Shown: piece after piece, positions 18,424-27,969 of the stretch
Layout of the letters: every line of letters starts with the position of its first letter
Numbering within the stretch: the first letter of the stretch is position 1
NCBI GenBank assembly: GCA_030430205.1
Contig: JAUIGE010000028.1
Location: forward strand, 25,733 to 89,732
DNA length: 64,000 bases
Source: Bacteroidia bacterium
GTDB taxonomy: Bacteria; Bacteroidota; Bacteroidia; J057
Direction: 5' to 3'
The notes under the pieces: model-generated
What the model was told of the DNA's origin: nothing
The model's database searches: none
What the model saw: the letters and a program-made list of their open reading frames with translations, nothing else
Position numbers and translations under genes: made by a program

Positions 18424-20100
18424 TTATTTCTTCAAACTATCCTGCACAGCCTCTATGCGGGTATCAAACTCGATGAGCTGATCTTCTATCGTCCAGTTGG
18501 CGCGTATGCTGATAGGCGCATTCAGGCTGATGATGCGCTCCGGCAGAGTATAAGGGGAAAGCGAACCGGGCGTCCAGCTTCCCGAAGCATCCTTATCGAG
18601 GAGGAGAGACAGCTTGTAGTCCCCAGCCGGCAAATGTGCATACTGAAAAACACTGTCTGTAAGCGAAAAATTCTGAGGTCCTTTAAAAAAGACCACAAAA
18701 GGCCCCTGATAGCCGTTGATCTTTATCTTGCCAGAGAGAGAGCCGTAGGACTCTGGTTCCCAGGGAGTTACTTTGTATCTGAAAATCGTGTCAACCTGGC
18801 CAAAAAGTTTGCCATCCAGGCAAAGTTTGTACAACAAACTCGGGTTCATCACTGTATCCGGCCTGACTAGCAGGCGAAAATTTTCTCTTTTGAGCCTGAC
18901 CCTGATCGGTCGGTTGCCGGTATCCCGCAAGCTTACAGCTTGCAAATCCGCCTCTTCGAGGGTGCGCGGCAGGTAAAAGGCATAGCCTTTTTCTGTAGGC
19001 TCGATTTTCACTTTGGTGAAAAGGGGATAAAATTCCGGTTTTTGCGGGCGGCTCGCCCGCAGTCTCAGGCTGCTGTCAGCAGCATGCCCCAGGCTGTCTA
19101 CCATGGCATGTATATGCAGGATGCCGGGCGTCTCCCGCTTGCGCGGCATCTCTATCAGCAGTTGCTGATTGAGGTAGGAAAAGCGCGTGACAGCCTGGCT
19201 GTCCTGGCCCAGGGTGTCGCTGACGCTCAGGCGCAGCGAGTCTGCGCGCAGGCCGCGGGTCACATGGCACAGCAAAACGCTGTCACTCAGCCAGCTATAA
19301 CTTCTCAGCGCGGGCGCTTTTACATCTGGGGAAAAAGCCTGAAGCTCCAGGCTGCTGGCTTCCGTGCTATCTGAAAAGAGGATGTCAGGATCGGCTGCCA
19401 GCGCCAGCGGTTCGGTCACCATGCTGTAGGTATTGGACCTGTCAATATCTGAAATGCCATAGATGCGGTAAGGAATATTCCGAAGGTAGGAAAGGGTAAA
19501 ATTGCCGCTTTTGTCCGTTTTGGTAAGATAAGCGGGCCTTTTTCCCATAAAATCATGGCCCTCGATGCTGTCCGCCTCAAACAGCATGATGGTATACTCG
19601 GGCATGCCTTTCTTCTCACGGTTGACGACTTTGCCCGCCACCTCCATGCTGTCTATGACAGCGCCTGTGCTGAACGCCAGCGTAAAGGGCGGTTCCATGC
19701 TGTTGCTGGCATTGACATCCTTGATGTCTATCATGGAAATGACATAGGTCGTGCTGGGGCGCAGGCTTTCTTTGAAACGAATTTTCAGTTTTTTGCCCAC
19801 CACCTTCACCTCCGGCTGCACCGCCATAAAAGGGGAAATGAAAATTTCCTTGCCATAGGTAGGCGTTTTGATAAATTCATTGAATTTCAGGATGACCTCA
19901 TCTCCCTGAAAGTTCAGGCTGCGAGGCAAAGGAAGTGTATCCTTTATCATAGGCCCTTCTTTGTCCTGCGGCCCACCGGTTGGCGTTCCCGGCTGCGCAC
20001 AATAGCTGAAAAGGAGCATCGCTATGACTCCCAAACACCCAAACCCAATAATCCTATAATCCGCTAATCTTCTCATCTGCAAATCTGCTAATTTTCTCAT
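18424..20100 (-). CDS. Ig-like domain lipoprotein
   Basis: A 558-residue lipoprotein with lipobox LFSYC and mature start CAQPGTPTGGPQDKEGP, typical of a Bacteroidetes family with an N-terminal SbsA/Big_5-like Ig domain (LKFNEFIKTP, KKLKIRFKESLRPSTTYVIS, LAFSTG) at about residues 60-150. A carboxypeptidase-regulatory-like segment follows (VAGKVVNREKKGMPEYTIML) and then a long beta-rich part. Expected in the outer membrane, perhaps surface exposed. The start could be 20100 or 20076; both place the signal peptide over repeat-like DNA. A hypothetical gene lies 4 nt upstream. Confidence 0.8.
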   Translation of the reverse strand: MRKLADLQMRRLADYRIIGFGCLGVIAMLLFSYCAQPGTPTGGPQDKEGPMIKDTLPLPRSLNFQGDEVILKFNEFIKTPTYGKEIFISPFMAVQPEVKVVGKKLKIRFKESLRPSTTYVISMIDIKDVNASNSMEPPFTLAFSTGAVIDSMEVAGKVVNREKKGMPEYTIMLFEADSIEGHDFMGKRPAYLTKTDKSGNFTLSYLRNIPYRIYGISDIDRSNTYSMVTEPLALAADPDILFSDSTEASSLELQAFSPDVKAPALRSYSWLSDSVLLCHVTRGLRADSLRLSVSDTLGQDSQAVTRFSYLNQQLLIEMPRKRETPGILHIHAMVDSLGHAADSSLRLRASRPQKPEFYPLFTKVKIEPTEKGYAFYLPRTLEEADLQAVSLRDTGNRPIRVRLKRENFRLLVRPDTVMNPSLLYKLCLDGKLFGQVDTIFRYKVTPWEPESYGSLSGKIKINGYQGPFVVFFKGPQNFSLTDSVFQYAHLPAGDYKLSLLLDKDASGSWTPGSLSPYTLPERIISLNAPISIRANWTIEDQLIEFDTRIEAVQDSLKK

Positions 20101-20104
20101 CTTC

Positions 20105-20587
20105 TCACCTGCTACGAATGTAAAACAAGCTAAATAAGGCAGCTAAACTGCCCGTTACAAAAGTAATGGGTCTGACCACATTTGCCAGTGTTCCGGGAGC
20201 ATCTCCTTTAAAAACAGCCTTGCTTTTCGCTCGCAACTGCCGCAGCTGCGCCTTGCTCAGGCTATCGGTATATATCAAAATTTCGGATCGAAAGCTGCTG
20301 TCCTGCATGCTGACGGACAAGGCAAGCTCGCGTTTATATTTTTGGGGAGAAATTTTCGCGTAAGAAATATCTAATTCACCGACGGTGACTTTGAGGCTGG
20401 CGCTGCTGTCCAGCCTGACTTCAGGCCGCCAATCACTGGGCCATTCGGCCTCCAGGGAGAGAATCGGTTGCGCTTGTTTTTGTAGAAAACCACTGAGAAG
20501 TTGCTGGTAGGCAGCCTCATTGCTGATTTGGGCGAAAGGCTTACTCAAGGAAGCAAAAAGGCAAAAAATCAGGAAATAGTATTTCAT
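20105..20587 (-). CDS. hypothetical exported protein with C-terminal hydrophobic helix
   Basis: A 160-residue protein with signal peptide (MKYYFLIFCLFASLSKPFAQ), a soluble middle part of alternating strands (LKVTVGELDISYAKISPQKY), and a C-terminal hydrophobic helix (ITFVTGSLAALFSLFYIRS) followed by Arg. This is a periplasmic domain with a single C-terminal anchor. I do not recognise a family. It is in a tight minus-strand run, 9 nt after the M28 peptidase and 4 nt before the Ig-like lipoprotein. Confidence 0.65.
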   Translation of the reverse strand: MKYYFLIFCLFASLSKPFAQISNEAAYQQLLSGFLQKQAQPILSLEAEWPSDWRPEVRLDSSASLKVTVGELDISYAKISPQKYKRELALSVSMQDSSFRSEILIYTDSLSKAQLRQLRAKSKAVFKGDAPGTLANVVRPITFVTGSLAALFSLFYIRSR

Positions 20588-20596
20588 GGTTTACAA

Positions 20597-21394
20597 TCAA
20601 AGCTGCATGTCCAGTTGTTGTAACGCAGTCCAGATGAGATCGGTGCATCGCTGTAGCGAAGATTCATCCAGCTGTATGCTCAGGTCGGAAGGTTGGTGGT
20701 AATGCTCAAAGATGGGCGCTTGCTGCAGGATTTCCATCAGGGTTTGCTCCGAAACCTCAAATTCCTGCGCTTTGAAATAATGCGCGGCCACGGCCAGATC
20801 TGCATCGGAAATGCTGCTGATGGTGAAAGCATTGTCACCCATCTTTTGCTTGCGAAAGGAGTCATGATCTGCCTGATGCATGATCAGGGAGCCGATCCTG
20901 TGGGTGGGGACATGCAGGCGGCGGCCTGCCTGCTCTACTGCGGTGAGCAGCCTGCTCTCAGAATGGGCCTCCAGAGGCCAGAGCGCAAATTGATTTCCAC
21001 TGCCTACCAGCTCCATATTGATGAGGCCGATCATGCCGTACAGGCTTTCCTTTTCCACAAAAGCCTGTGAACCCAGCAGCCCTTTTTCTTCTTCATCAAA
21101 GAAGAAGAACTGAAGATCCATATTGGCAAAAGGATGGATAAGGTGTCTTTGCAAAAGGCTCAGGCAAACCGCTACTGCGGAGGCATTGTCATTGGCGCCG
21201 GGAGAGAGAGGCACCGTATCAAAATGGCTGCTGATGCCAACAAAAGGGCGTTTTTTCGCAGGAACCCAGATGTTATTCCCGCTTTCATAGCGCTGTATCT
21301 GGTGATCTACTTCCCACTCGTTCAGGTATTCTCTGATCCTTCGAAAGCGCCCATGGTCGCTTAGGACCTCCAATTCCTGTATAATCTGAATCAT
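20597..21394 (-). CDS. M28-family zinc peptidase
   Basis: About 265 residues from MIQIIQELEVLSDHGRF. The two-zinc site of M28 aminopeptidases is readable: SSHFDTVPLSPGANDNAS (His57, Asp59, Asp69), DEEEKGLLGS (Glu101/Glu102, general base and ligand), NMELVG, and the final HYHQPSD histidine. It has no signal peptide in this reading, so it is probably cytoplasmic. It probably removes N-terminal residues from peptides or processes a related amide substrate. The upstream codon at 21424 lies in CTAATCTGC-type repeat DNA and is not preferred. Confidence 0.8.
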   Translation of the reverse strand: MIQIIQELEVLSDHGRFRRIREYLNEWEVDHQIQRYESGNNIWVPAKKRPFVGISSHFDTVPLSPGANDNASAVAVCLSLLQRHLIHPFANMDLQFFFFDEEEKGLLGSQAFVEKESLYGMIGLINMELVGSGNQFALWPLEAHSESRLLTAVEQAGRRLHVPTHRIGSLIMHQADHDSFRKQKMGDNAFTISSISDADLAVAAHYFKAQEFEVSEQTLMEILQQAPIFEHYHQPSDLSIQLDESSLQRCTDLIWTALQQLDMQL

Positions 21395-21460
21395 CCTTCC
21401 ATCTGCTAATTTCTTAATCTGCAAATCTACGAATCTGCTAATCTACTAATCTTCTCCACC
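21395..21460. repeat. CTAATCTGC-type simple repeat
   Basis: Degenerate tandem units around CTAATCTGC / AAATCTGC / CTAATCTAC fill the space between the rpiB stop and the M28 start. The repeat overlaps the last codons of rpiB (RLADS). Related blocks occur at 20053-20104, 21947-21985 and 52086-52125. Confidence 0.6.
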
Positions 21461-21867
21461 CTCCTCAAATGGCGTCCGCCTTCAAATTCCGTCTCCAAAA
21501 AAGCGTCTACCGCCGCTTTGGCGACATCCTCTTCCATAAATCTGCCGGGCAGGCAGAGGACATTGGCGTCGTTGTGCTGGCGCGTAAGCGCCGCAAGCTC
21601 GGCGTTCCAGACAAGGGCGGCCCGCACATGCGGGTATTTATTGGCGGTCATGCAGACGCCCTGGCCGCTGCCACATACGAGGATTGCCCGTGGCAATTCG
21701 TCCTGGTCTACAGCCCGCGACAGCGGGTGGGCGTAATCGGCATAATCCGCCGATTCGGCTGAGTTTGTGCCAAAATCCGTCACATCAAAGCCTTTTTCCA
21801 GCAAATAAGCCTTCACGATCTCTTTCATCTCATATCCAGCGTGGTCAGAAGCTATGCCGATTTTCAT
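21427..21867 (-). CDS. rpiB: ribose-5-phosphate isomerase B
   Basis: A 146-residue protein with all RpiB marks: start MKIGIASDHAGYEMK (Asp8, His9), the catalytic cysteine in CGSGQG (Cys65), and the R-Q-H-N-D-A-N-V-L loop (His98). It interconverts ribose 5-phosphate and ribulose 5-phosphate in the non-oxidative pentose phosphate pathway. Normal length. The last five residues are encoded by simple-repeat DNA, suggesting the repeat has grown into the 3' end of the gene. It heads a minus-strand run with the M28 peptidase and following genes. Confidence 0.93.
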   Translation of the reverse strand: MKIGIASDHAGYEMKEIVKAYLLEKGFDVTDFGTNSAESADYADYAHPLSRAVDQDELPRAILVCGSGQGVCMTANKYPHVRAALVWNAELAALTRQHNDANVLCLPGRFMEEDVAKAAVDAFLETEFEGGRHLRRVEKISRLADS

Positions 21868-21890
21868 AAATATTGCTAGTTAGAAAGTTG

Positions 21891-21985
21891 TTTTGGGTTT
21901 CGGGTTTTGAGTTTCGGGTTTTGGGTTTTGGGTTTCGGGTTCTTCCATCTGCAAATCCTCTAATCTGCTAATCTGCAAATCACTC
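21891..21985. repeat. heptanucleotide tandem repeat plus CTAATCTGC block
   Basis: Seven units of TTTTGGG / TTTCGGG / TTTTGAG at 21891-21939, then TTCTTCC, then a CTAATCTGC/AAATC-type block at 21947-21985 that reaches the last codons of tatC. The same composite order recurs at 52009-52125. Confidence 0.85.
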
Positions 21986-22894
21986 TTTAGCCTCTCCAAA
22001 AATCTCCCTCTCCCGCTTCTTATTCACCCGACGGGAAATGCCGATACTGATTTGGTATAGAGAATAAAGCGGGATAAAGATCAAAACCTGGCTGATGACG
22101 TCAGGAGGGGTAAGCACTGCTGAGATGATAAGCAATACGACGATTGCGTGCCTGCGGTATTTCTTCATGGCCTCGGGTGTCACCAGGCCAAGTTTGGAAA
22201 AAACATATACAAAGACAGGCAGCTCAAACATGATTCCGCCAGCAAGCGGAATTTGCATAACTGTCCCCATGGTCGTACCGATTCCCCACATATTGTTGAT
22301 TTCTCCACCTATATCCAGGTCAGCCAGAAAGCGGAAGGAAAGCGGCAGGATGATATGGTAGGCAAAGAGTACGCCTGTGAAAAAGAGAAAAGTCAATACG
22401 AAAATACCTCCGCGAAAACGCAGTTTTTCAGTCTGGTGCAGGCCCGGCTTCACAAAGCGCCATACCTCCCAGATCACATAAGGGAAAGCGACGATAAAGC
22501 CGCCCATGACTGCCATCTTGATCATGAGAAAAAACTTCTCAAATGGCTTGGTCGTGATGATATCAACATTGATATCGGTACAAAAAGTATCCGTGTATTT
22601 GCAGATAAGGGCATTGATGGGAAAATCCAGCTTGAAGGGCGCATACATCACATTGTCCATCAACCACTTGACATTGAAGCCGATGGCTATACCTATGACC
22701 GCGATAGCGATGAAGGATCGCACCAGGTGCCAGCGCAATTCTTCGAGATGATCCAGAAAGGACATCTCCTTCTCTGGCTTTTTTTTCTGGGATGAATCAG
22801 TTGAGTTTTCCTGGCCATTGCTACCCTTAGCCTGAGCCTCTGCCTGCTTCTTCTGGCTATCTTTATAGCGCTTAAATTTCGAAATAATGCTCAT
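21980..22894 (-). CDS. tatC: Sec-independent protein translocase TatC
   Basis: A 304-residue inner-membrane protein with six predicted helices. The family motif FLDHLEELRWHLVRS is at residues 46-60, and the TM1-TM2 region, the FPYVIWEVWRFVKPGL block and the final TPPDVISQVL are all typical. TatC binds twin-arginine signal peptides and, with TatA, moves folded proteins across the inner membrane. The first 43 residues form a charged Lys/Gln/Ser extension that family members often lack; Met44 (22765) is an alternative start. No tatA is seen nearby. Confidence 0.93.
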   Translation of the reverse strand: MSIISKFKRYKDSQKKQAEAQAKGSNGQENSTDSSQKKKPEKEMSFLDHLEELRWHLVRSFIAIAVIGIAIGFNVKWLMDNVMYAPFKLDFPINALICKYTDTFCTDINVDIITTKPFEKFFLMIKMAVMGGFIVAFPYVIWEVWRFVKPGLHQTEKLRFRGGIFVLTFLFFTGVLFAYHIILPLSFRFLADLDIGGEINNMWGIGTTMGTVMQIPLAGGIMFELPVFVYVFSKLGLVTPEAMKKYRRHAIVVLLIISAVLTPPDVISQVLIFIPLYSLYQISIGISRRVNKKREREIFGEAKE

Positions 22895-22942
22895 TGAAAT
22901 GCTCTAATTCTGGGCGTTTGGCAAAAGTAAACAATCTTTTGT

Positions 22943-24442
22943 TTACTCCAGCCGAATCGTCATCAACTTATAATCATTTTGCCCGGGATTGCCCATCCCG
23001 ATCAGAACAGCTGTCCCATTGGCCACTTTCCCGGAGTTTTTTGGGAAAAACAGATAGGTTGCTGCTTCGTTGGAGGCGAGGTTGAAATCGCGCCTCTTGC
23101 CTGTTTCCAGTTCAAAAGAGGTAATCATGAGTTTGCCCCGGGCCCCTCGCTCGGACAGGTACACAAAATGAACATTGTTGGAGGTAAGGTCTGAGTAATA
23201 CGAAAGCAAACTGGCACCTCCTTCGCCTCTCTGGCGTTTGCTGATGCGGTTTGCCCACTTCATGTGGGCATTGTCCGGGTTGAATGCCACGCATCCCACA
23301 TCATAAAAGAAAATTCTTTTTTTGTCTGAATAGACTTCCTCCATCGTCAAAATTGCCTGGTTGCCCTTTCGGTCCTCCTGCACCTGCAATTTGAAGTTAT
23401 AAAAATTGCTCCCCTCCTCGCCATATTGGCTGATCCAGTCTTCGGGTATAGCCGTGAGCGAGTCTGCCATGATGCGCATGGAGTCTGTATTGACCAGCAA
23501 CAGGCGTTTAAAGAAAAAGCCATTCCACAACTGCTCCTTTCTTTCCGTTTTTGCGCCATTGAGCAGGCCATGAGGGTCTTCCCTGCCATATACCCCTGCC
23601 ACGATGAGTTCCTGGTTATTGAGCAACTGCATGTTGGTCTGGTAGGAGAAGGCACTATCCAGCCATAGGCTGTCGGTATGAAACTTCTCCCTTTTGGGGT
23701 GATAGCGCACGATAAGCGGAGGATAGGTAGTATCCTTCAGGCTATAGTGGGGCTTGGCTTGCTCCAACAAAAAAATTGGATTTCCTTCGTTGGTAATAAG
23801 GACATCCTTGAATCCATATTTCTTGCCCAGGTGAGGCAATTTGATGATTTGCTCCCACTGCTTGTTTCCCTGATCATCCCAGACACTACAATGAAATTTA
23901 TTCTCTTCCCTTCCCATCCAAAAGATTTTCTTGTTGTTGGGAGAATTACGGAAAAGCTCATTTTCGTTGATCTTATGTTTTTGCTCCCAATGGGATATTT
24001 GCACTGCACCATTGTGCAGGGGCTCGCCATCGGTATCAAAATACCGGAAAACCGTCTGGTAGGTTTTTTCCTGAGCCAGAAATAAAGTCCCGGAGATAAC
24101 AATGCTGTTTCCTACCCGGTGAACCTTTCCCATACGAAAGCGCTCCCGGCCATATTCTATCACCTCTTTATACCAAATCCCCCCAAAATCATTGTAGTTG
24201 AGGCATTGCAGATAGAAATTGTCAGCAGGATACATGCTGCTCTTTGTATGGTATTGGACATAGGCAAAGCGGCCACTCCCTACGGAGACCACCCCAAAAG
24301 GGTAGCCTTCATCATAGACATCATATCCGCTTACTGGGATGATCTGCTCGCTGAGGATTCGCTGAGCAGGAGCAAAGAAAAATGCGGCCATTAGCAGCAA
24401 AAGGCTGAAAGCGGCGCGAGAATACAAGTGAATTAAATTCAT
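22943..24442 (-). CDS. hypothetical secreted protein, beta-propeller-like
   Basis: About 499 residues from MNLIHLYSRAAFSLLLL, a signal peptide ending near FAPAQ. The mature part has recurring WD/YD-type strands (GRFAYVQYHTKSS, GNSIVISGTLF, NKKIFWMGRE, NQELIVAGVYGRED), as in sequence-divergent beta-propellers. No sorting domain or lipobox is seen, so it is likely periplasmic. No family is recognised. Its neighbours are tatC downstream and glyA upstream, with a 108-nt gap to glyA, so it probably has its own promoter. Confidence 0.65.
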   Translation of the reverse strand: MNLIHLYSRAAFSLLLLMAAFFFAPAQRILSEQIIPVSGYDVYDEGYPFGVVSVGSGRFAYVQYHTKSSMYPADNFYLQCLNYNDFGGIWYKEVIEYGRERFRMGKVHRVGNSIVISGTLFLAQEKTYQTVFRYFDTDGEPLHNGAVQISHWEQKHKINENELFRNSPNNKKIFWMGREENKFHCSVWDDQGNKQWEQIIKLPHLGKKYGFKDVLITNEGNPIFLLEQAKPHYSLKDTTYPPLIVRYHPKREKFHTDSLWLDSAFSYQTNMQLLNNQELIVAGVYGREDPHGLLNGAKTERKEQLWNGFFFKRLLLVNTDSMRIMADSLTAIPEDWISQYGEEGSNFYNFKLQVQEDRKGNQAILTMEEVYSDKKRIFFYDVGCVAFNPDNAHMKWANRISKRQRGEGGASLLSYYSDLTSNNVHFVYLSERGARGKLMITSFELETGKRRDFNLASNEAATYLFFPKNSGKVANGTAVLIGMGNPGQNDYKLMTIRLE

Positions 24443-24550
24443 AGAATGGACATTAAGCACGTCAGAGTAAGTCTTACGTTTAGCTTTTGGTCCAGGCAGA
24501 ATGACTGTATATCAGGAATCGGAAACTAGTACGAACTAACTGGCGCTTTA

Positions 24551-25858
24551 TTACGCCTTGAAGACGGGGAATACCCGCATAAACTCGTTTACTTCCCCTC
24601 TAATCTGCTGTATATTGGCCTCACTACCCGGATTGAGCAGGCAACGATCAATGAACTCGGCGATGGTTCTCATATCGGCTTCATCCAAGCCTCTGGTCGT
24701 CAGAGCGGGTGTGCCCAGGCGGATACCGCTGGTCACCATGGGGCTTTCTGTATCGAAAGGCACCATGTTTTTGTTGATGGTGATATCGGCCGCTACCAGC
24801 GCTTCTTCTGCTACCATGCCTGTCAGGCCTTTGTTGCGCAGGTCTATGAGCATGCTGTGGTTGTCGGTGCCACCAGAGATGATCTGGTAGCCTTTTTCGA
24901 CCAAAGCATTGGCAAGTGAATGCGCGTTTTTCTTCACACGCTGCACATAGTCAGCATAGGCAGGTGTGAGCGCTTCCCCAAAGGCTATGGCCTTGGCTGC
25001 GATCACATGCATGAGAGGCCCTCCCTGTGTGCCGGGAAAAACGGCACTATCGAGGATGCTGCCCCATTTGCGCACAGTCCCTTTGCGGGTAGCGATCCCC
25101 AGGCTGTTGGGCACATTTTTGCCCACCATGATGATGCCGCCGCGTGGTCCACGCAGGGTCTTGTGGGTTGTACTCGTCACAAAGTGGCAGTGGGGAAGCG
25201 GATCGTTGAGCAAGCCCTTGGAGATAAGGCCCGCCGGATGGGAGATGTCTGCCATCAGCACGGCACCCACCTCATCCGCGATCTCGCGGAAGGTCTTATA
25301 ATCCCAATCACGCGAGTAGCTACTCGCTCCCGTCACGATCAGCTTAGGCTGATGCTTGCGCGCCTGGTCACGGACCATGTCCATGTCCACACGACCTGTG
25401 TCCTTATGCACCCCGTAAAAAACGGGTTTGTAGAGTTTTCCGGAATAGTTGACAGGAGAACCATGGGTCAGGTGACCGCCATGTGAAAGGTCAAACCCCA
25501 AAATCGTATCTCCCGGCTTAAGCACAGCCAGCATGACTGCTGCATTGGCCTGCGCACCCGAATGCGGCTGCACATTGACCCATTCTGCACCAAAAAGCTC
25601 TTTCAGGCGATCACGAGCAATGTTTTCTATCTCATCGACAAACTGGCAACCGCCATAGTAACGCTTGCCCGGAAGGCCTTCGGCGTACTTATTGGTCAGC
25701 ACACTGCCCTGAGCTTTGAGCACCTGAGGGCTCACATAGTTCTCAGAAGCGATCAGCTCGATGCCTTCGACCTGGCGATGCTCTTCCTTTGAGATAAAGT
25801 CAAAAACAGGGTCATTGCTGACAGCCTGGAAGTTCTCTGATGGGGTGATAGTTGACAT
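24551..25858 (-). CDS. glyA: serine hydroxymethyltransferase
   Basis: About 435 residues from [10 protein letters not shown]. Family motifs: [47 protein letters not shown], and the pyridoxal-phosphate lysine in [14 protein letters not shown]. It converts serine and tetrahydrofolate to glycine and 5,10-methylene-tetrahydrofolate, the main source of one-carbon units. Length is normal. A start six codons upstream (25876) is possible but less likely. Confidence 0.95.
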   Translation of the reverse strand: MSTITPSENFQAVSNDPVFDFISKEEHRQVEGIELIASENYVSPQVLKAQGSVLTNKYAEGLPGKRYYGGCQFVDEIENIARDRLKELFGAEWVNVQPHSGAQANAAVMLAVLKPGDTILGFDLSHGGHLTHGSPVNYSGKLYKPVFYGVHKDTGRVDMDMVRDQARKHQPKLIVTGASSYSRDWDYKTFREIADEVGAVLMADISHPAGLISKGLLNDPLPHCHFVTSTTHKTLRGPRGGIIMVGKNVPNSLGIATRKGTVRKWGSILDSAVFPGTQGGPLMHVIAAKAIAFGEALTPAYADYVQRVKKNAHSLANALVEKGYQIISGGTDNHSMLIDLRNKGLTGMVAEEALVAADITINKNMVPFDTESPMVTSGIRLGTPALTTRGLDEADMRTIAEFIDRCLLNPGSEANIQQIRGEVNEFMRVFPVFKA

Positions 25859-25917
25859 ATATTTTTTGTTCTCCAATAATCAAAGCTGCAAATATAGGGG
25901 ATTTTTGCAAGAATATT

Positions 25918-27969
25918 TTAAGGTGAAAAAACATCTTCATAAAAGCTGAGGCTGAGGTCATCTATATAAATGATTCCTGGCTTCTCATCCGGATAGGAGA
26001 AGAATAATTTCAGGTATTCCTTCGCTTTTTCCCTTTGAGGCAGCGAAAACTCAAAAAGCATTTTTTGCCATTTCTCATCCGGGGCCAGTTGCATAGATAA
26101 AGAGAGGAGATTTTGCTCGGTATAACGATCTCCCAGAAAGCTCCATAGCTTTATTTCACGGGCTCCTGAGCAACTATCGGGATGTGCCAACAAGCAGACT
26201 TCGCCCTTTATTTTCCACGGTTTTTCTGTATCTATGAGGCCCAGGTCGCGGACGGGCAGCAGGAACCCCTGGCTAAATCTTTTTTTCTCACCCAGTCGGG
26301 TCGCTCCTTTTCCGGATTTTGACAGATACAGGCTGCTGTCACAAGGCTGGGTATTTTCAAAGGAAGTAAACCAGCGGATGGTGTCCGCCTCTCGTTCCTG
26401 ATGCCATCCTATGAGGCTATTGCGCCTGTAAATCAGGTAATTGTTGCCTTCATAGATTTGTTCAAAATAGTCAAAAAAACAGGGTTTTTTGTGGGCGAGC
26501 GCTACCTGCTGCTCTTTGAAAAGGATAAGATGCCTGACCTTTTTACTTTCTGTAAATTCCAGCAGCTGATCGGGTTTTTCGAGGTACTTTTTCCATGGAA
26601 AAGTAATGCCTCTCCTTTGAAAGTAAACCAGCCCTTCATTGGGAGCCAGGCCTGCGGGGAGCAGGATGGCTTCATCACGGGCCAGGGGAAGGCTATCCGA
26701 TTCTATCATCGCCTCCTTCAACCAATTGCTTTCGGGTCCCTTGACTATGTTTTTGTATTTGCACCTCAGGCGGTACTGCTGTTCGGCCTGCTTTATTCCC
26801 AGGTAAAAGCAGAAAGCCAGTGCGAGCAGCAGAAAAACATTCAGCTTGATGGTAATTTTTGCCCAGACTTTCCCCCAAATGATGGCCGCCGCTGCAAGGG
26901 CAAACATCAGGATCGGAAAGAGAATATTGATGAGGTAATAGTCATGAGCGATCAACTGATTGCCCATCAGGTAAATCCCTGCCAGGCCGCCAAGCAGAAA
27001 TCCCAGCGCGAGCAGGGCGTACTTTCCTGCTTTTTTTCGGAAAAAAAATCCGCCCGCAAATGCCCCTGCAAGGCATAGCAGGGCCAGGCCATAGCCTGGC
27101 AGGCTGAGGTAATCGAATTGCCATTCGGCGAGTACCTGGTCAAGCAGATAGCTTTTTATCTCCCCCCAACTCCCGCTGAGTGGATTGGCTTTACTCAGAA
27201 AAATATAGCTGTCATAAGCTTTTTGAAGGTATTTGATGTAAAAATAATAGCCCAAAATGCTCCCCATGCCTGCGGCTGCGTGCGCCAGCAAAACAGCAAC
27301 GTGTTTTTTCCAGTGAAGACCGCCTTTCCGATACATCGCATGCAAAAGAAAGACAACCAAAAAGGGTAAATAAAAACTGACCAACAGTTTGGTCAGGGCT
27401 GCAAAAACGCCTATCCAAAGCGCCAGGAGCGCCTTTTTCAGCTTGCTTTCTTCTTTTTCTGCAAAATACACAGCCTGACAAAAGCCTATAACCAACAGGG
27501 AAAAGCCAGCGATATCAGGCAAATAATTGAAGCTGTAGTACATCAGCAAAGGAGAGCAAAAGGCAAATAAAAGCGGCAGCAGACTGAGCCACATATTTTT
27601 AGAAAAATCAAAAATAAGCCTGCAAAGGCTCAGCAAAGCCACAAACCACAAACTGAGGGTAATCAGCTTGTACAAAAGCGGAATCTGGGCCTTGCCAAAG
27701 AGAAGCGCAAGCAAAGCTGTCAGGTAGCTTTGAAGAGGTAATTCTATGCCGACTACCTGGTCGATGGGCAGGACAGAAAAGCTTTGGGGTTTGAAAAAAT
27801 GAAAGCCATTTTCATAAAACTGAAAGGCGACAGACAGCCGGTCAGCCTGGGCCCAGGCATGGATGGGAAGCAGCAATTCCTGGTAGACAGGCTGGTAATA
27901 CCAAAGACATTGCAGCAGGAAAATGATTCCCACTATTGCTGTCAACCATCTTTTGCGGCTTTTTTTCAT
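25918..27969 (-). CDS. GT-C family membrane glycosyltransferase (PMT/ArnT-like)
   Basis: A 683-residue protein with about a dozen hydrophobic helices in the first 390 residues. After TM1 comes a periplasmic segment HAWAQADRLSVAFQFYENG, with the acidic residue expected at the catalytic position of lipid-linked-sugar-dependent GT-C enzymes (GT39/GT83-like). The C-terminal ~290 residues are soluble and end in a jelly-roll-like part (GEVCLLAHPDSCSGAREIKLWS, IIYIDDLSLSFYE). Likely transfers a sugar from a polyprenyl carrier to protein or lipid at the periplasmic face. It overlaps the upstream methyltransferase gene by 4 nt. Confidence 0.75.
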   Translation of the reverse strand: MKKSRKRWLTAIVGIIFLLQCLWYYQPVYQELLLPIHAWAQADRLSVAFQFYENGFHFFKPQSFSVLPIDQVVGIELPLQSYLTALLALLFGKAQIPLLYKLITLSLWFVALLSLCRLIFDFSKNMWLSLLPLLFAFCSPLLMYYSFNYLPDIAGFSLLVIGFCQAVYFAEKEESKLKKALLALWIGVFAALTKLLVSFYLPFLVVFLLHAMYRKGGLHWKKHVAVLLAHAAAGMGSILGYYFYIKYLQKAYDSYIFLSKANPLSGSWGEIKSYLLDQVLAEWQFDYLSLPGYGLALLCLAGAFAGGFFFRKKAGKYALLALGFLLGGLAGIYLMGNQLIAHDYYLINILFPILMFALAAAAIIWGKVWAKITIKLNVFLLLALAFCFYLGIKQAEQQYRLRCKYKNIVKGPESNWLKEAMIESDSLPLARDEAILLPAGLAPNEGLVYFQRRGITFPWKKYLEKPDQLLEFTESKKVRHLILFKEQQVALAHKKPCFFDYFEQIYEGNNYLIYRRNSLIGWHQEREADTIRWFTSFENTQPCDSSLYLSKSGKGATRLGEKKRFSQGFLLPVRDLGLIDTEKPWKIKGEVCLLAHPDSCSGAREIKLWSFLGDRYTEQNLLSLSMQLAPDEKWQKMLFEFSLPQREKAKEYLKLFFSYPDEKPGIIYIDDLSLSFYEDVFSP

